A program made the position numbers and the translations under genes. From RGIG1902 sp034926865 (GTDB taxonomy: Bacteria; Bacillota; Clostridia; Oscillospirales; Butyricicoccaceae), in contig JAYFQP010000014.1 of the NCBI GenBank assembly GCA_034926865.1, positions 1 to 64,000 of the forward strand: DNA of 64,000 bases. Reading direction: 5' to 3'. Positions 1 to 7,553 of the stretch are shown here, in pieces (position 1 is the stretch's first letter; each line of letters opens with the position of its first letter). The notes under the pieces were generated by a model. It was given only the letters and a program-made list of their open reading frames with translations. It was not told the origin of the DNA and did no database searches.

Positions 1-72
1 ATCCATAATCTACCTCTTCATATATTTATAAAAGCATTTTAACATGCTTGAAGCATTATGACAATCAACATC

Positions 73-101
73 TTGACGGGGATATTTCATTATGTTATTA
101 T
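73..101 (+). promoter_or_regulatory. Sigma-A-type promoter for the ABC-F leader
   Basis: TTGACG at 73-78 and TATTAT at 96-101 are separated by 17 bases, each matching the vegetative consensus at five of six positions. Transcription would begin near 108, giving a leader of about 220 nt before the ABC-F start codon. The promoter assignment is inferred from the motif alone. Confidence 0.5.
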
Positions 102-133
102 TAATAATAATAAAAGTTAGGTGAGGTGAAAGG

Positions 134-310
134 ATGCGCAACTCTTCTTGCAGAAAATAAAATAGCATAACAATAACTGCTGTTTTGTTATGCAAATGCA
201 AGAGAGTTATACCCTTTTATAGAACTGATATATACTATGCTTTTATTTTGATAGGCATTGCTATGTGGTTTTGTAGTTGTAAGAATAACTTTCTTGCAGC
301 TATTTTTTAA
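134..310 (+). promoter_or_regulatory. Leader with two short peptides and a hairpin, upstream of the ABC-F gene
   Basis: A GAGGTGAAAGG ribosome-binding site precedes an 8-codon ORF (134-160, peptide MRNSSCRK). Codons 140-152 of it can pair with 197-208 through 12 base pairs with a single bulged T, enclosing a second perfect 9-bp stem (165-173 with 185-193). A second short ORF (263-310, 15 aa, starting MWFCSC) ends five bases before the GGAGGT of the ABC-F gene and has only a weak ribosome-binding site. Leaders of this kind are known upstream of ABC-F resistance genes, where drug-stalled ribosomes on the leader peptide change RNA folding. That this leader works so is inference; I see no clear U-tract terminator in it. 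Confidence 0.5.
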
Positions 311-326
311 TTTTGGAGGTAATGCT

Positions 327-1802
327 ATGTCAATGATAAATGTTTCTAACCTTACCTTTGCTTATGACGGCAGCTACGATAACGTATTTGAAAATGTCAG
401 CTTTATGATAGACAGCAACTGGAAACTTGGGTTTACTGGTCGTAACGGCAGAGGAAAAACCACATTTTTAAAGCTTCTTACAGGCGAATACGAATATAGC
501 GGAAGCATTCAGAGCTCACTTGATTTTGAATATTTTCCCTATGAGGCAGATATTCATGCAAACACGATAGATATCATAAGAGCAAAAGCGCCGGATGCTC
601 TCGAATGGGAAATTAAGCGTGAGCTTTCTGATTTGAAAGTTTGCGATGATGTGCTATTACGCCCGTTTCACTCTCTTTCTAACGGAGAGCGCACTAAAAT
701 CCTGCTTGCTGCATTGTTTCTGAAACCCAATAGCTTTCTTTTGATCGACGAACCTACAAATCATCTCGATACTCAAGGCAGAGAGGTGCTGAGCAGGTAT
801 TTGGCTCAGCGCAAAGGATATATAATTGTTTCTCATGACAGGATATTTCTTGATGGATGTATAGATCATATTCTGGCGATAAACAAAAAAAGTATTGATA
901 TCTTGAAAGGCAATTTTTCCACATGGTTTGCCGAAAAAGAAAACAGAGATAACTTTGAAATCGCCGAAAACGAAAAACATCAAAGGGAGATATCGCGTTT
1001 AAAAATAGCATCTGCCAATGCCTCATTATGGTCAGATAAAGTGGAAAAAACAAAAAATCTGCCTAATGCTTCTGGGTTAAAAGCCGATAAGGGCTATATC
1101 GGGCATAAAGCTGCAAAAATGATGAAACGATCAAAAAGCATTGAGCGGCGTATGCAGGAGCATATCGAAGAACGGTCTTCCCTTTTGAAGAACATAGAGA
1201 CTGCCGAAGATTTAAAAATATCTCCCCTACCCTTTTTTACAGATAAGCTCGTTGAGCTTTCGGGGCTTTCGGCATCTTACGGTGGCAAGGACGTCTGTAA
1301 AGATATATCTTTTTCGGTTTTTGAGGGTGACCGAGTGGCTATTACAGGCCCCAATGGTTCAGGAAAATCTACACTTCTAAAAATCATTTGCGGTATCAAG
1401 AATGATTACAATGGGAACCTCTTGAAAAGCAGCCAGCTCATAGTTTCGTATGTCCCCCAAAGCGCAGAAGGTCTTTCCGGTAATCTTAAAGATTATGCTG
1501 CCCTAAGAGGTATTGATGAGAGCCTGTTTAAAGCAATATTGCGCAAGCTTGATTTTTCAAGAGAACAATTCGAAAAGGATATCTCTGCTTTCAGCGAAGG
1601 CCAGAAGAAAAAGGTTCTTTTATCTGCAAGCCTTTGTGATCGGGCTAATCTCTATGTATGGGATGAACCGCTTAACTATATAGATGTGATTTCTCGTATG
1701 CAAATAGAACGTATGATTTTAGATCATAGGCCGACAATAATATTTGTCGAACATGATATAGCCTTTTGTGAGAATGTTGCCACAAAGTTTGTTAAGCTTT
1801 AA
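327..1802 (+). CDS. ABC-F ribosome-protection ATPase, Lsa-like
   Basis: A 491-aa protein with two ABC ATPase domains and no membrane segments, as expected for ABC-F proteins that bind the ribosome and displace antibiotics. Visible motifs: Walker A GRNGRGKT at residues 38-45, signature LSNGE, Walker B LLIDEPTNHLD, a charged linker rich in Lys and Glu, then a second Walker A GPNGSGKS, signature FSEGQ and Walker B VWDEPLNYID. Length and motif wording are closest to the Lsa family (lincosamide, streptogramin A and pleuromutilin resistance), but substrate range cannot be read from sequence. The ATG at 327 is chosen because GGAGGT at 315-320 sits six bases upstream; a longer frame from 258 has no ribosome-binding site. 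It stands alone behind a structured leader. Confidence 0.85.
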   Translation: MSMINVSNLTFAYDGSYDNVFENVSFMIDSNWKLGFTGRNGRGKTTFLKLLTGEYEYSGSIQSSLDFEYFPYEADIHANTIDIIRAKAPDALEWEIKRELSDLKVCDDVLLRPFHSLSNGERTKILLAALFLKPNSFLLIDEPTNHLDTQGREVLSRYLAQRKGYIIVSHDRIFLDGCIDHILAINKKSIDILKGNFSTWFAEKENRDNFEIAENEKHQREISRLKIASANASLWSDKVEKTKNLPNASGLKADKGYIGHKAAKMMKRSKSIERRMQEHIEERSSLLKNIETAEDLKISPLPFFTDKLVELSGLSASYGGKDVCKDISFSVFEGDRVAITGPNGSGKSTLLKIICGIKNDYNGNLLKSSQLIVSYVPQSAEGLSGNLKDYAALRGIDESLFKAILRKLDFSREQFEKDISAFSEGQKKKVLLSASLCDRANLYVWDEPLNYIDVISRMQIERMILDHRPTIIFVEHDIAFCENVATKFVKL

Positions 1803-1920
1803 AAACAGTATCTCTAACCCAACCTGCTGATAGCAATATAGAAATATAATTACCTATTCATCCGGTCATCCGGTCAAATCGAGCTTCTGTCATTATGATT
1901 TAATAGGGCATAAAAAAATC

Positions 1921-1949
1921 TTGCCTTTTAAGGTTTTATAGGTTATAAT
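1921..1949 (+). promoter_or_regulatory. Promoter of tRNA-Leu
   Basis: TTGCCT (1921-1926) and a perfect TATAAT (1944-1949) are spaced 17 bases apart. The predicted start of transcription is about five bases before the mature tRNA 5' end. Confidence 0.55.
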
Positions 1950-1960
1950 ATTTCTGCTGT

Positions 1961-2042
1961 GCTGGTGTGGCGGAATGGCAGACGCGCCTGACTCAAAATC
2001 AGGTGGGAAACCGTGGGGGTTCGAGTCCCTTCACCAGCACCA
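1961..2042 (+). tRNA. tRNA-Leu, anticodon CAA
   Basis: A type II tRNA. The 5' GCTGGTG pairs with CACCAGC near the 3' end, followed by discriminator A and an encoded CCA. The anticodon stem CCTGA/TCAGG encloses loop CTCAAAA, giving anticodon CAA, which reads UUG. The long variable arm (TGGGAAACCGTG) is typical of leucine tRNAs, and the T-arm carries GTTCGAGTCC. It has its own promoter and is followed by a terminator. Confidence 0.95.
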
Positions 2043-2044
2043 AA

Positions 2045-2092
2045 GAAAAAAAGCCTCGTGTCAGGATTTGAACCTGCATGTGGCTTTTTCTT
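2045..2092 (+). terminator. Terminator after tRNA-Leu
   Basis: GAAAAAAAGCC (2045-2055) pairs with GGCTTTTTC (2082-2090) around an inner CAGG/CCTG stem, and the 3' arm is T-rich. It sits three bases after the tRNA CCA. Confidence 0.6.
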
Positions 2093-2152
2093 ATTTTGTA
2101 TGATACACTTAAAGTTAAAATTATTATATAATAACAGGAGAGCAAAATTCAT

Positions 2153-2693
2153 ATGAAGAAAATTGAATCAAACCCAAAATACAAGTATCTTTTAATATTT
2201 ACTGTGGACGTATATATATACTTGCTTTTATCGGTTATTATATTCAAAACTCTTGAATCGCCAATGGACTTATTTACCGGGAATCATCCGGATTATAATC
2301 CTTGAATCTAATCCCTTTTAAGGGTATGTGGAACTCGAATTTATCAGTAGGTTATAACGAAAGTTCGATAATAGGCAATATTATTCTTTTTGTACCTTTT
2401 GGAGTGTTATTGAAACTTTTGCTATCTGAACAAAAACATAATTAATTGAAAAGCATATTCATTGTTCTAGGCACAAGCTTTCTGATTGAAAGCACGCAGT
2501 ATGTTGCACGAATTGGCGTTTCAGATATCAACGATTTGATTTTAAATACTACGGGTGGTTCGGTATTTTGATAACAGCAATTCTCATTAAATGGATAGGA
2601 AAAAATAGGACAAAAAAGGTTATTGCGGTTTTAGGTTCTATCGTTGCAGTTATTATGATTGTTCTGAGAGTGAGGATATTCATTGCCAACTAA
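2153..2693 (+). pseudogene. VanZ-family membrane protein remnant
   Basis: The three frames can be joined into one VanZ-like protein. The first segment (2153-2305) starts with ATG after AGGAG and encodes a transmembrane helix; the frame then shifts near 2305 to NLIPFKGMW and GNIILFVPFG; an in-frame TAA (2443-2445) interrupts it; then follow SFLIESTQYV and DINDLILNTTGG; a second shift near 2568 gives a C-terminal hydrophobic segment ending at 2693. NLIPF, the GN..LF.PFG block, IE..Q and D..DLILNT are hallmarks of the VanZ family, some members of which lower teicoplanin susceptibility. With two frameshifts and a stop it should not make a functional protein. Sequencing error is unlikely to explain three separate lesions. 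Confidence 0.8.
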
Positions 2694-2755
2694 GGCTGGC
2701 TAATTAGTGTTTTATTCTGTCGTGCCCTACATCTAAATTGAGCAAATAACACAGA

Positions 2756-2795
2756 AGCCATACTTTTCCTTAGCGGAGAAAGTATGGCTTTATTT
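2756..2795 (+). terminator. Hairpin terminator after the VanZ remnant
   Basis: AGCCATACTTT (2756-2766) pairs perfectly with AAAGTATGGCT (2779-2789), followed by TTATTTAT. The loop contains CTTAGCGGAG, also found in the loop of the hairpin at 3471-3507. Confidence 0.55.
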
Positions 2796-2913
2796 ATGTA
2801 CAAAGATGTGATAGTATAGATTCAAAGATTAGCCCAAAATTCAGAGAATCAGAAATGCATAGGCTGTTTTGAAATGTGGTTTATATATATAATTAATAAT
2901 TGGAGAGATAAAT

Positions 2914-3393
2914 TTGGGCATTCGAAGTGCAGCAAAGGCAATTGTCATACACGATGGCAAAGTACTACTCAACATTTGCTATGATAAGAATAACGGTAAA
3001 TATTTTTCTCTTCCTGGTGGGGGACAAAAAATGTATGAGTCTCTCCATGAAGCGATTACCAGAGAATGCTTAGAAGAAACCGGCTATACTGTTCACATTG
3101 ATAAATTTGCTGCTCTATATGAAGAAATATGCGACGACGAAGGTTTTCGCAGTAATTACCCTGACTATGCGCATAAAATGTATCATATTTTTATTTGCAG
3201 ATTACAAAATAACCATAAAGAACGCCCAATAGAAATAGATGCGATGCAGGAAAAAAGTGAATGGGTCGAAATAGGTAACCTTAGCAAAATTACTATACTG
3301 CCTAAAGCTGTAGGTGACAACATGTCGAGTATTATGAATAGTGAGGTCCCTCTGTTTCTTGGCTCTGAGCATATCCTTTTTAATCATGGGTGA
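2914..3393 (+). CDS. Nudix hydrolase
   Basis: A 159-aa single-domain Nudix protein. The Nudix box G-x5-E-x7-REUxEExGU is perfect at residues 36-58 (ending RECLEETGY), preceded by the usual SLPGGG strand. Such enzymes hydrolyse nucleoside diphosphates linked to another group, using Mg2+ bound by the box glutamates; the substrate cannot be predicted. Translation probably begins at TTG 2914, six bases after GGAGAG (2902-2907), because no ATG lies upstream of the first conserved strand. It is a monocistronic gene between two hairpin terminators, in an AT-rich accessory block. Confidence 0.85.
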   Translation: MGIRSAAKAIVIHDGKVLLNICYDKNNGKYFSLPGGGQKMYESLHEAITRECLEETGYTVHIDKFAALYEEICDDEGFRSNYPDYAHKMYHIFICRLQNNHKERPIEIDAMQEKSEWVEIGNLSKITILPKAVGDNMSSIMNSEVPLFLGSEHILFNHG

Positions 3394-3470
3394 TATATTC
3401 TCATTATGAGTATTATTATGAAGCTGGCAAATAGAATGAACGGCAATTTTTATTTGCAACATTATTTTAT

Positions 3471-3511
3471 AAAGACATATCTTTCGCTTAGCGGAGGATA
3501 TGTCTTTCTTG
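3471..3511 (+). terminator. Terminator after the Nudix gene
   Basis: AAAGACATATC (3471-3481) pairs with GATATGTCTTT (3497-3507), followed by CTTGCTTCTTT. The loop shares CTTAGCGGAG with the terminator at 2756. Confidence 0.6.
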
Positions 3512-3645
3512 CTTCTTTAAGCCACAGCATGTTATAATAATATATTATAATTTGTTGCAGATTACAGAAGAACAGGAACTTGTGCATTATTTGAAAACAA
3601 GCATTAGCTGCTAAAATCAAATATTATACTATAGGAGGTGTCAAA

Positions 3646-4197
3646 TTGAACAAATATAGTTTTTTAGAGTCGCAGCACCTATATTTAAGGCCCTTTGAAA
3701 ATGACGATGAAACATTTTTTACGAAGTGGTACAATGACAAAGATACCAGAGCAAAGATCGGAGAGGTTATGCCGCTTTCCAGATCTCAGGCCGGTCAACT
3801 TGTCAGTCGAGAAGGCAAGGACAATGTGTGGTTTGCTGTTGTTCGTAAAGAAGATAATCTGGTAATCGGAGAAACAGGATTGCTTAGAATGTTCCCGGCT
3901 TGGAGAACTACGGATTTGACTATTATCATCCCAGATAAGAAAAATCAAGGGAAAGGTTACGGCACAGAGACAATTAACCTTATCATGGATTATGCCTTTG
4001 GTTATTTGGATTATAACCGCATATCGATCGGTGTGGTGGGGTTTAATACTAATGCATTGGATTTTTATAAGAAGGTGGGCTTCAAGCAAGAAGGCATTCA
4101 AGAACAAGGATATTACTATAATTACAAATACTATGATTTTATTATGATGCGCATTCTGAAAAACGAGTTTGTCAAAATGCACAATATTGAATTATGA
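3646..4197 (+). CDS. GNAT N-acetyltransferase, RimJ/RimL type
   Basis: A 183-aa GNAT-fold protein. The N-terminal LYLRPFENDDETFFTKWYND is the typical beginning of the RimJ/RimL subgroup, and NQGKGYGTETINLIMDYAF around residues 105-123 carries the Q/R-x-x-G-x-G/A acetyl-CoA pyrophosphate-binding loop; the NTNALDFYKKVGF segment is the conserved C-terminal motif. It probably acetylates an amine on a protein terminus, polyamine or drug. The start is TTG 3646, placed six bases after AGGAGGT (3633-3639). The stop overlaps an ATG of the following GNAT gene, so the two are likely translated from one message. Confidence 0.85.
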   Translation: MNKYSFLESQHLYLRPFENDDETFFTKWYNDKDTRAKIGEVMPLSRSQAGQLVSREGKDNVWFAVVRKEDNLVIGETGLLRMFPAWRTTDLTIIIPDKKNQGKGYGTETINLIMDYAFGYLDYNRISIGVVGFNTNALDFYKKVGFKQEGIQEQGYYYNYKYYDFIMMRILKNEFVKMHNIEL

Positions 4198-4205
4198 GGG
4201 CAACG

Positions 4206-4913
4206 ATGCAGTCAGAAGTAATGCTAGAAAAGGCAGTCAAGCATTTGTCAGATAATTTACTGTCTAATATTGATATGATCGAACCTCTTAAAAGAGGAAT
4301 GGCAGATATTTTATATGCAGATGATGACGGGGTAATTCTTTTTGAAAGAAACAGTCAGGCTTGTATGATATCCATGCATGAAATAGAAAAATGTAAATCT
4401 ATCTTGGATTTAAAAAAATACCGTTTATTTGCGGTACATGATGAAAACATAGCAAAGTGGATTTGGGATAATGGCAATTTTTCTAATAAGCTCGTTGTAT
4501 ATCAGGCGGCATATAACAAAATGGCAAAAATCCACATTGAGGATAATAACATATCCCCCCTATCATATGACAATATCGATTTAGTCTGTAGACATTATAC
4601 GTCTATAAATGATAGAAAGTATATTGAGAAGTTAATTGACAGACACCAGCTTTGGGGGATATTTGAGGATGGCGCTCTGGCTGGGTTCATTGGTGAACAT
4701 CTTGAAGGCAGCATGGGACTGTTGGAAGTGCTGCCCGAATATAGGAGAAAAGGCTATGGATTTATATTGGAGGCGTTTATGATAAACCGTTTCCTTAAAT
4801 TGAATATGACCCCATTTTGCCAGGTTGTAACTAATAACACTGCATCACTTGCGCTTCAGCAAAAAATAGGAATGGATATATCCAGCCAAACAACAATATG
4901 GATTTTCGATTGA
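4206..4913 (+). CDS. GNAT-domain protein with an extra N-terminal region
   Basis: A 235-aa protein whose C-terminal part is a GNAT fold: GLLEVLPEYRRKGYGFILEA has the acetyl-CoA binding loop R-R-K-G-Y-G, and NTASLALQQKIGM is the family's last conserved motif. The N-terminal 110 residues have no motif I recognise; two-part GNATs of this layout are common in clostridia. ATG 4206 has GAGGG just upstream; an ATG at 4194 overlapping the previous stop would add four residues but lacks a ribosome-binding site. It is the second gene of a pair with the upstream acetyltransferase and is followed by a terminator. Confidence 0.75.
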   Translation: MQSEVMLEKAVKHLSDNLLSNIDMIEPLKRGMADILYADDDGVILFERNSQACMISMHEIEKCKSILDLKKYRLFAVHDENIAKWIWDNGNFSNKLVVYQAAYNKMAKIHIEDNNISPLSYDNIDLVCRHYTSINDRKYIEKLIDRHQLWGIFEDGALAGFIGEHLEGSMGLLEVLPEYRRKGYGFILEAFMINRFLKLNMTPFCQVVTNNTASLALQQKIGMDISSQTTIWIFD

Positions 4914-4930
4914 TTTCATATTTATAATTT

Positions 4931-4960
4931 AAGTCGAAAGTTAGAGCATTCGACTTTTTT
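4931..4960 (+). terminator. Terminator after the GNAT pair
   Basis: AAGTCGAA (4931-4938) pairs with TTCGACTT (4949-4956) and runs into a T-tract to 4960. Confidence 0.75.
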
Positions 4961-5021
4961 ATATTATGTGATAAAATTCAATTATTCAGAAAAGATAGGA
5001 TCGAGAGGATCTATTGAGAAT

Positions 5022-5942
5022 ATGAGAATATATTTAAACGGCAATTCTATAGAAAAAATACCTGAGAGTATTGAACCAGAGGATGATATAATCTGTCTGA
5101 TTTCAGACACGGAATGGTATACTACAAAAGAAAAAAATATACCAGGCAACGATGTATTACACAAAATGCTAAAGCGAGAGGATGGGCCTACCCGCTTTGA
5201 TACACGTTTCGAGAGCCATGATAATTTCGACAGTATGTGTATTATGATTCCAAATCTTATCGAAAAAGGAAAGGCACTGCAACGCATTTTGATCTATATG
5301 GAGACAGGACGTTTTACTATGGTTTATCAGCCTCTTGGTATAGTGGATGATTTGATAACGCATTTAGAAAGTACGCAAAGTCAGGCTTCAGAAATTACTG
5401 GGCTATTTCTTAAGATGTTGATTCGCAACGACTTTACTGATCTCGGAAATCTTGAGGAAGAAATATCAAATTTAGAGGACTATGTTTCAAAAAGCTTATC
5501 AAAAAACATACCACGACAAATCAGCGGACTTAGACGTCATTTATTAAGGCTAAGAAGATATTATGAATCTTTGTTTGCACTACTTGAAGATATAGAAGAA
5601 AATCATAATGGGCTGTTCAATAAGACACAATTAAGAGCGCTGCATATTCTGGCAAGTAAAACTGATCATCTTATCCATACCGTTCAGATTTTGAGAGATT
5701 ATGTTACGCAGGTGAGAGAATCATATCAGGCGCAAATGGATATTCAGCTGAATAGTGTAATGAAATTTTTCACTGCCATTACTTCTATTTTTCTTCCTTT
5801 AACATTAATTACGGGTTGGTATGGCATGAATCTAAAAATCCCAGAAATCGTTTACGGATGGATGTATCCTCTCGTAATTATATTAAGCATAGCGATTGTT
5901 ATTGTCAGCATAGTATATTTTAAAATCAAAAAGTGGTTTTAG
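5022..5942 (+). CDS. CorA-family divalent cation transporter
   Basis: A protein of about 306 aa with the CorA layout: an N-terminal cytoplasmic domain, a long charged helix in the middle (residues about 150-240), then two C-terminal membrane helices. The first helix ends with the family signature YGMNL, which forms the outer selectivity ring for hydrated Mg2+ or related ions; CorA works as a pentamer in the plasma membrane. The loop after GMN reads KIPEI rather than the usual acidic PEL/E-rich form. ATG 5022 is preferred because GAGAGGA lies 12 bases upstream; an in-frame GTG at 4968 would add 18 residues but abuts the upstream terminator and has no ribosome-binding site. Confidence 0.8.
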   Translation: MRIYLNGNSIEKIPESIEPEDDIICLISDTEWYTTKEKNIPGNDVLHKMLKREDGPTRFDTRFESHDNFDSMCIMIPNLIEKGKALQRILIYMETGRFTMVYQPLGIVDDLITHLESTQSQASEITGLFLKMLIRNDFTDLGNLEEEISNLEDYVSKSLSKNIPRQISGLRRHLLRLRRYYESLFALLEDIEENHNGLFNKTQLRALHILASKTDHLIHTVQILRDYVTQVRESYQAQMDIQLNSVMKFFTAITSIFLPLTLITGWYGMNLKIPEIVYGWMYPLVIILSIAIVIVSIVYFKIKKWF

Positions 5943-5962
5943 AGTTATATAACAAATGATGA

Positions 5963-6008
5963 TTAGCAATAAAAAATCCTGTCATTTGACAGGATTTTTT
6001 ATTGCTAA
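5963..6008. terminator. Bidirectional terminator between corA-type gene and the M50 gene
   Basis: A near-perfect 21-bp inverted repeat (5963-5983 with 5988-6008) with loop ATTT and A/T-rich outer arms provides T-tracts for both converging transcripts. The TAG stop of the minus-strand M50 gene lies inside it. Confidence 0.85.
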
Positions 6009-6583
6009 ATTACTTCACGGCAGACATATCCAAGGCGTTGAGAAAACAATATTATCCCAAACACAAATGCAGACCAAAAGGCTTTAATATTGAAGAAGCA
6101 AGCTATTACAGAAAGTGAAAAAAGAAATATTGATATTGTAGATGAGAACAGAAGAAACAGTTGCCGTCCATTAACAGGAGAAAAAAATGACATCACAGAA
6201 TAAAGTATTCTGCCTCCGTCAAGAGGATACACTGGCAGGAGGTTAAAAAAGCAAAGTATGGTGTTTACACCGACAAAGTAATTGGAAAATGGAAGCTTCA
6301 GATATGAAAAAAGTACGGCCGCTGCAAAATTAGCTATTGGACCTGCTGCGGAGGCAATAATATCATGAAGATATGAAGATCTTTCGTTGCGGTAATGGAT
6401 ATCGAATCCCCCTGGAATAAGGCGGATCTGATCTATTTTTCTTCCGCTCAGCCAGATAAAAAGGATATGACCTGCTTCGTGGATAAGAGATGCAATCAGG
6501 ACAAGGATATATTTACCCTCATTGTCAAAAATAATAATAAGGGACAGAAGAGCAATGAAGCTTGGTTCTATTTTTATTTTTAT
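6005..6583 (-). CDS. spoIVFB: M50 intramembrane metalloprotease, SpoIVFB-like, with a non-canonical start
   Basis: A 192-aa membrane protein with the site-2 protease signature HEAGH (about residues 35-39) and a downstream NLLPVYPLDGGR (114-125) whose Asp is the third zinc ligand. SpoIVFB cleaves pro-sigma-K in the mother cell, and its gene normally follows spoIVFA, as here. No ATG, GTG or TTG occurs in frame between an in-frame TGA near 6636 and the GTG at codon 118, which would remove the HEAGH helix. The best start by position is ATA at 6583, seven bases after AAAGGGGG, giving a normal N-terminus (hydrophobic helix, then HEAGH); ATT or CTG codons are alternatives. The gene could also have lost its start, or the base call may be wrong. 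Pro-sigma-K as substrate is inferred from context. Confidence 0.7.
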   Translation of the reverse strand: MKIKIEPSFIALLSLIIIFDNEGKYILVLIASLIHEAGHILFIWLSGRKIDQIRLIPGGFDIHYRNERSSYLHDIIASAAGPIANFAAAVLFSYLKLPFSNYFVGVNTILCFFNLLPVYPLDGGRILYSVMSFFSPVNGRQLFLLFSSTISIFLFSLSVIACFFNIKAFWSAFVFGIILFSQRLGYVCREVI

Positions 6584-6597
6584 AGCCCTTCCCCCTT

Positions 6598-7539
6598 TTA
6601 AAATGCAAAATAATCGAATGGGTCAAGAACCAAGCCGTTTCTTCTTACTTCAAAGTGCAGGTGGGGCCCCGTCGAAGCTCCGGTAGAGCCTACAGTACCT
6701 ATTTTTTCACCAATACTTACCCGCTCACCCTTTGATACGGTTATGCTTTTAAGATGAGCGTAATGTGTCACAAAGCCGTCTTTGTGACTTATTTTTATAT
6801 AGTTCCCGTTGATTGAGCCATATCCTGTCTCGGTCACTGTGCCATCAGCGATAGAGACCACCTTGGTACCCGCTGAAGCGGCAAGATCTACCCCATAATG
6901 AAAAGTGGTGTTGCCGCTTATCGGATGTATCCTGTATCCAAATTTTGAAGTGACTGTATACCCTTTGACTGGATGTGTGGTTTTAAATCCAATTTGATAG
7001 ACGTTATCATCGACATTATCCGGGCTTGGTATTTCAAAGGCTTCGTTTGGAGTTCCGTCATAGCCTTCATCCTCTGTAAAGCCATCTATCAGTACATCTA
7101 TCTCCATTTCCGGCAGAGGGCAGTCCGATATATCAAAAGTAAGGCCGGAGATATCTCCGGCCATAGTATTGGATATTGATGTAGTCTGGCTCGGGCTGTA
7201 ATCTCTTGAGGTTTCATCGCTTGCCTTTTCTTCATTTCCGTCTATACCTAAAATCATTTTTCCAAATACAAGTATCGCGCTTTCATCGCTTTCATTTTTG
7301 CCTGAAAAGGCGCGTCCGAGTGTTTCTATTGCGTCCCCAAAGTCAAGGCTTCTTGATAATGTGGAGGCTATTTTCTCGCGCGCCGTATAAAGCGGGCCTG
7401 AAGTGGCGAACCTCATTGCCAGCGAAAAGCATATTACCAAAATAAAAACCATTGATTTAACAGCGGTAATATTCATGCCGTTTTTTGAACGGCGTTTTTT
7501 GTAATATGCAGCACTTCGGCTTCCGCGGCTATTGCTCAT
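6598..7539 (-). CDS. spoIVFA: Membrane-anchored M23 (LytM) peptidase, SpoIVFA-like
   Basis: A 313-aa protein: short basic N-terminus, one membrane helix (about residues 29-45), a variable acidic linker, then a C-terminal LytM domain. The domain keeps the zinc/catalytic set: H214 and D218 (HYGVD), H259/H262 (THYAHL) and H293/H295 (PHLHFEV). It lies 14 bases upstream of the M50 gene, the arrangement of SpoIVFA and SpoIVFB, where the M23-like partner holds the protease inactive until SpoIVB cleaves it. SpoIIQ is the other sporulation M23 protein and cannot be excluded by domain alone. The start ATG follows AGGAGGT. The complete metal-binding set suggests it may still bind zinc or peptidoglycan. 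Confidence 0.7.
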   Translation of the reverse strand: MSNSRGSRSAAYYKKRRSKNGMNITAVKSMVFILVICFSLAMRFATSGPLYTAREKIASTLSRSLDFGDAIETLGRAFSGKNESDESAILVFGKMILGIDGNEEKASDETSRDYSPSQTTSISNTMAGDISGLTFDISDCPLPEMEIDVLIDGFTEDEGYDGTPNEAFEIPSPDNVDDNVYQIGFKTTHPVKGYTVTSKFGYRIHPISGNTTFHYGVDLAASAGTKVVSIADGTVTETGYGSINGNYIKISHKDGFVTHYAHLKSITVSKGERVSIGEKIGTVGSTGASTGPHLHFEVRRNGLVLDPFDYFAF

Positions 7540-7553
7540 AATTACCTCCTATG

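Noticed and set aside
10..201. 63-aa minus-strand ORF at the left edge
   Set aside because: No ribosome-binding site, low-complexity AT-rich composition, and it overlaps the ABC-F promoter and leader.
1859..1877. Tandem CATCCGGT repeat before tRNA-Leu
   Set aside because: Only two copies of eight bases; no sign of an attachment site or array.
2053..2080. GGTTCAAATCC on the minus strand, resembling a tRNA T-arm, just after tRNA-Leu
   Set aside because: No acceptor, anticodon or D-arm sequence accompanies it, and the bases are part of the tRNA terminator hairpin.
1943..2152. A minus-strand ORF containing GTRTPTVSHLILS
   Set aside because: This is the antisense of tRNA-Leu and its terminator, a well-known source of spurious proteins.
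6005..6232. A short M50 fragment starting at GTG codon 118
   Set aside because: The frame stays open upstream to 6583 and includes the HEAGH helix, so the short form is an artefact of requiring a standard start.
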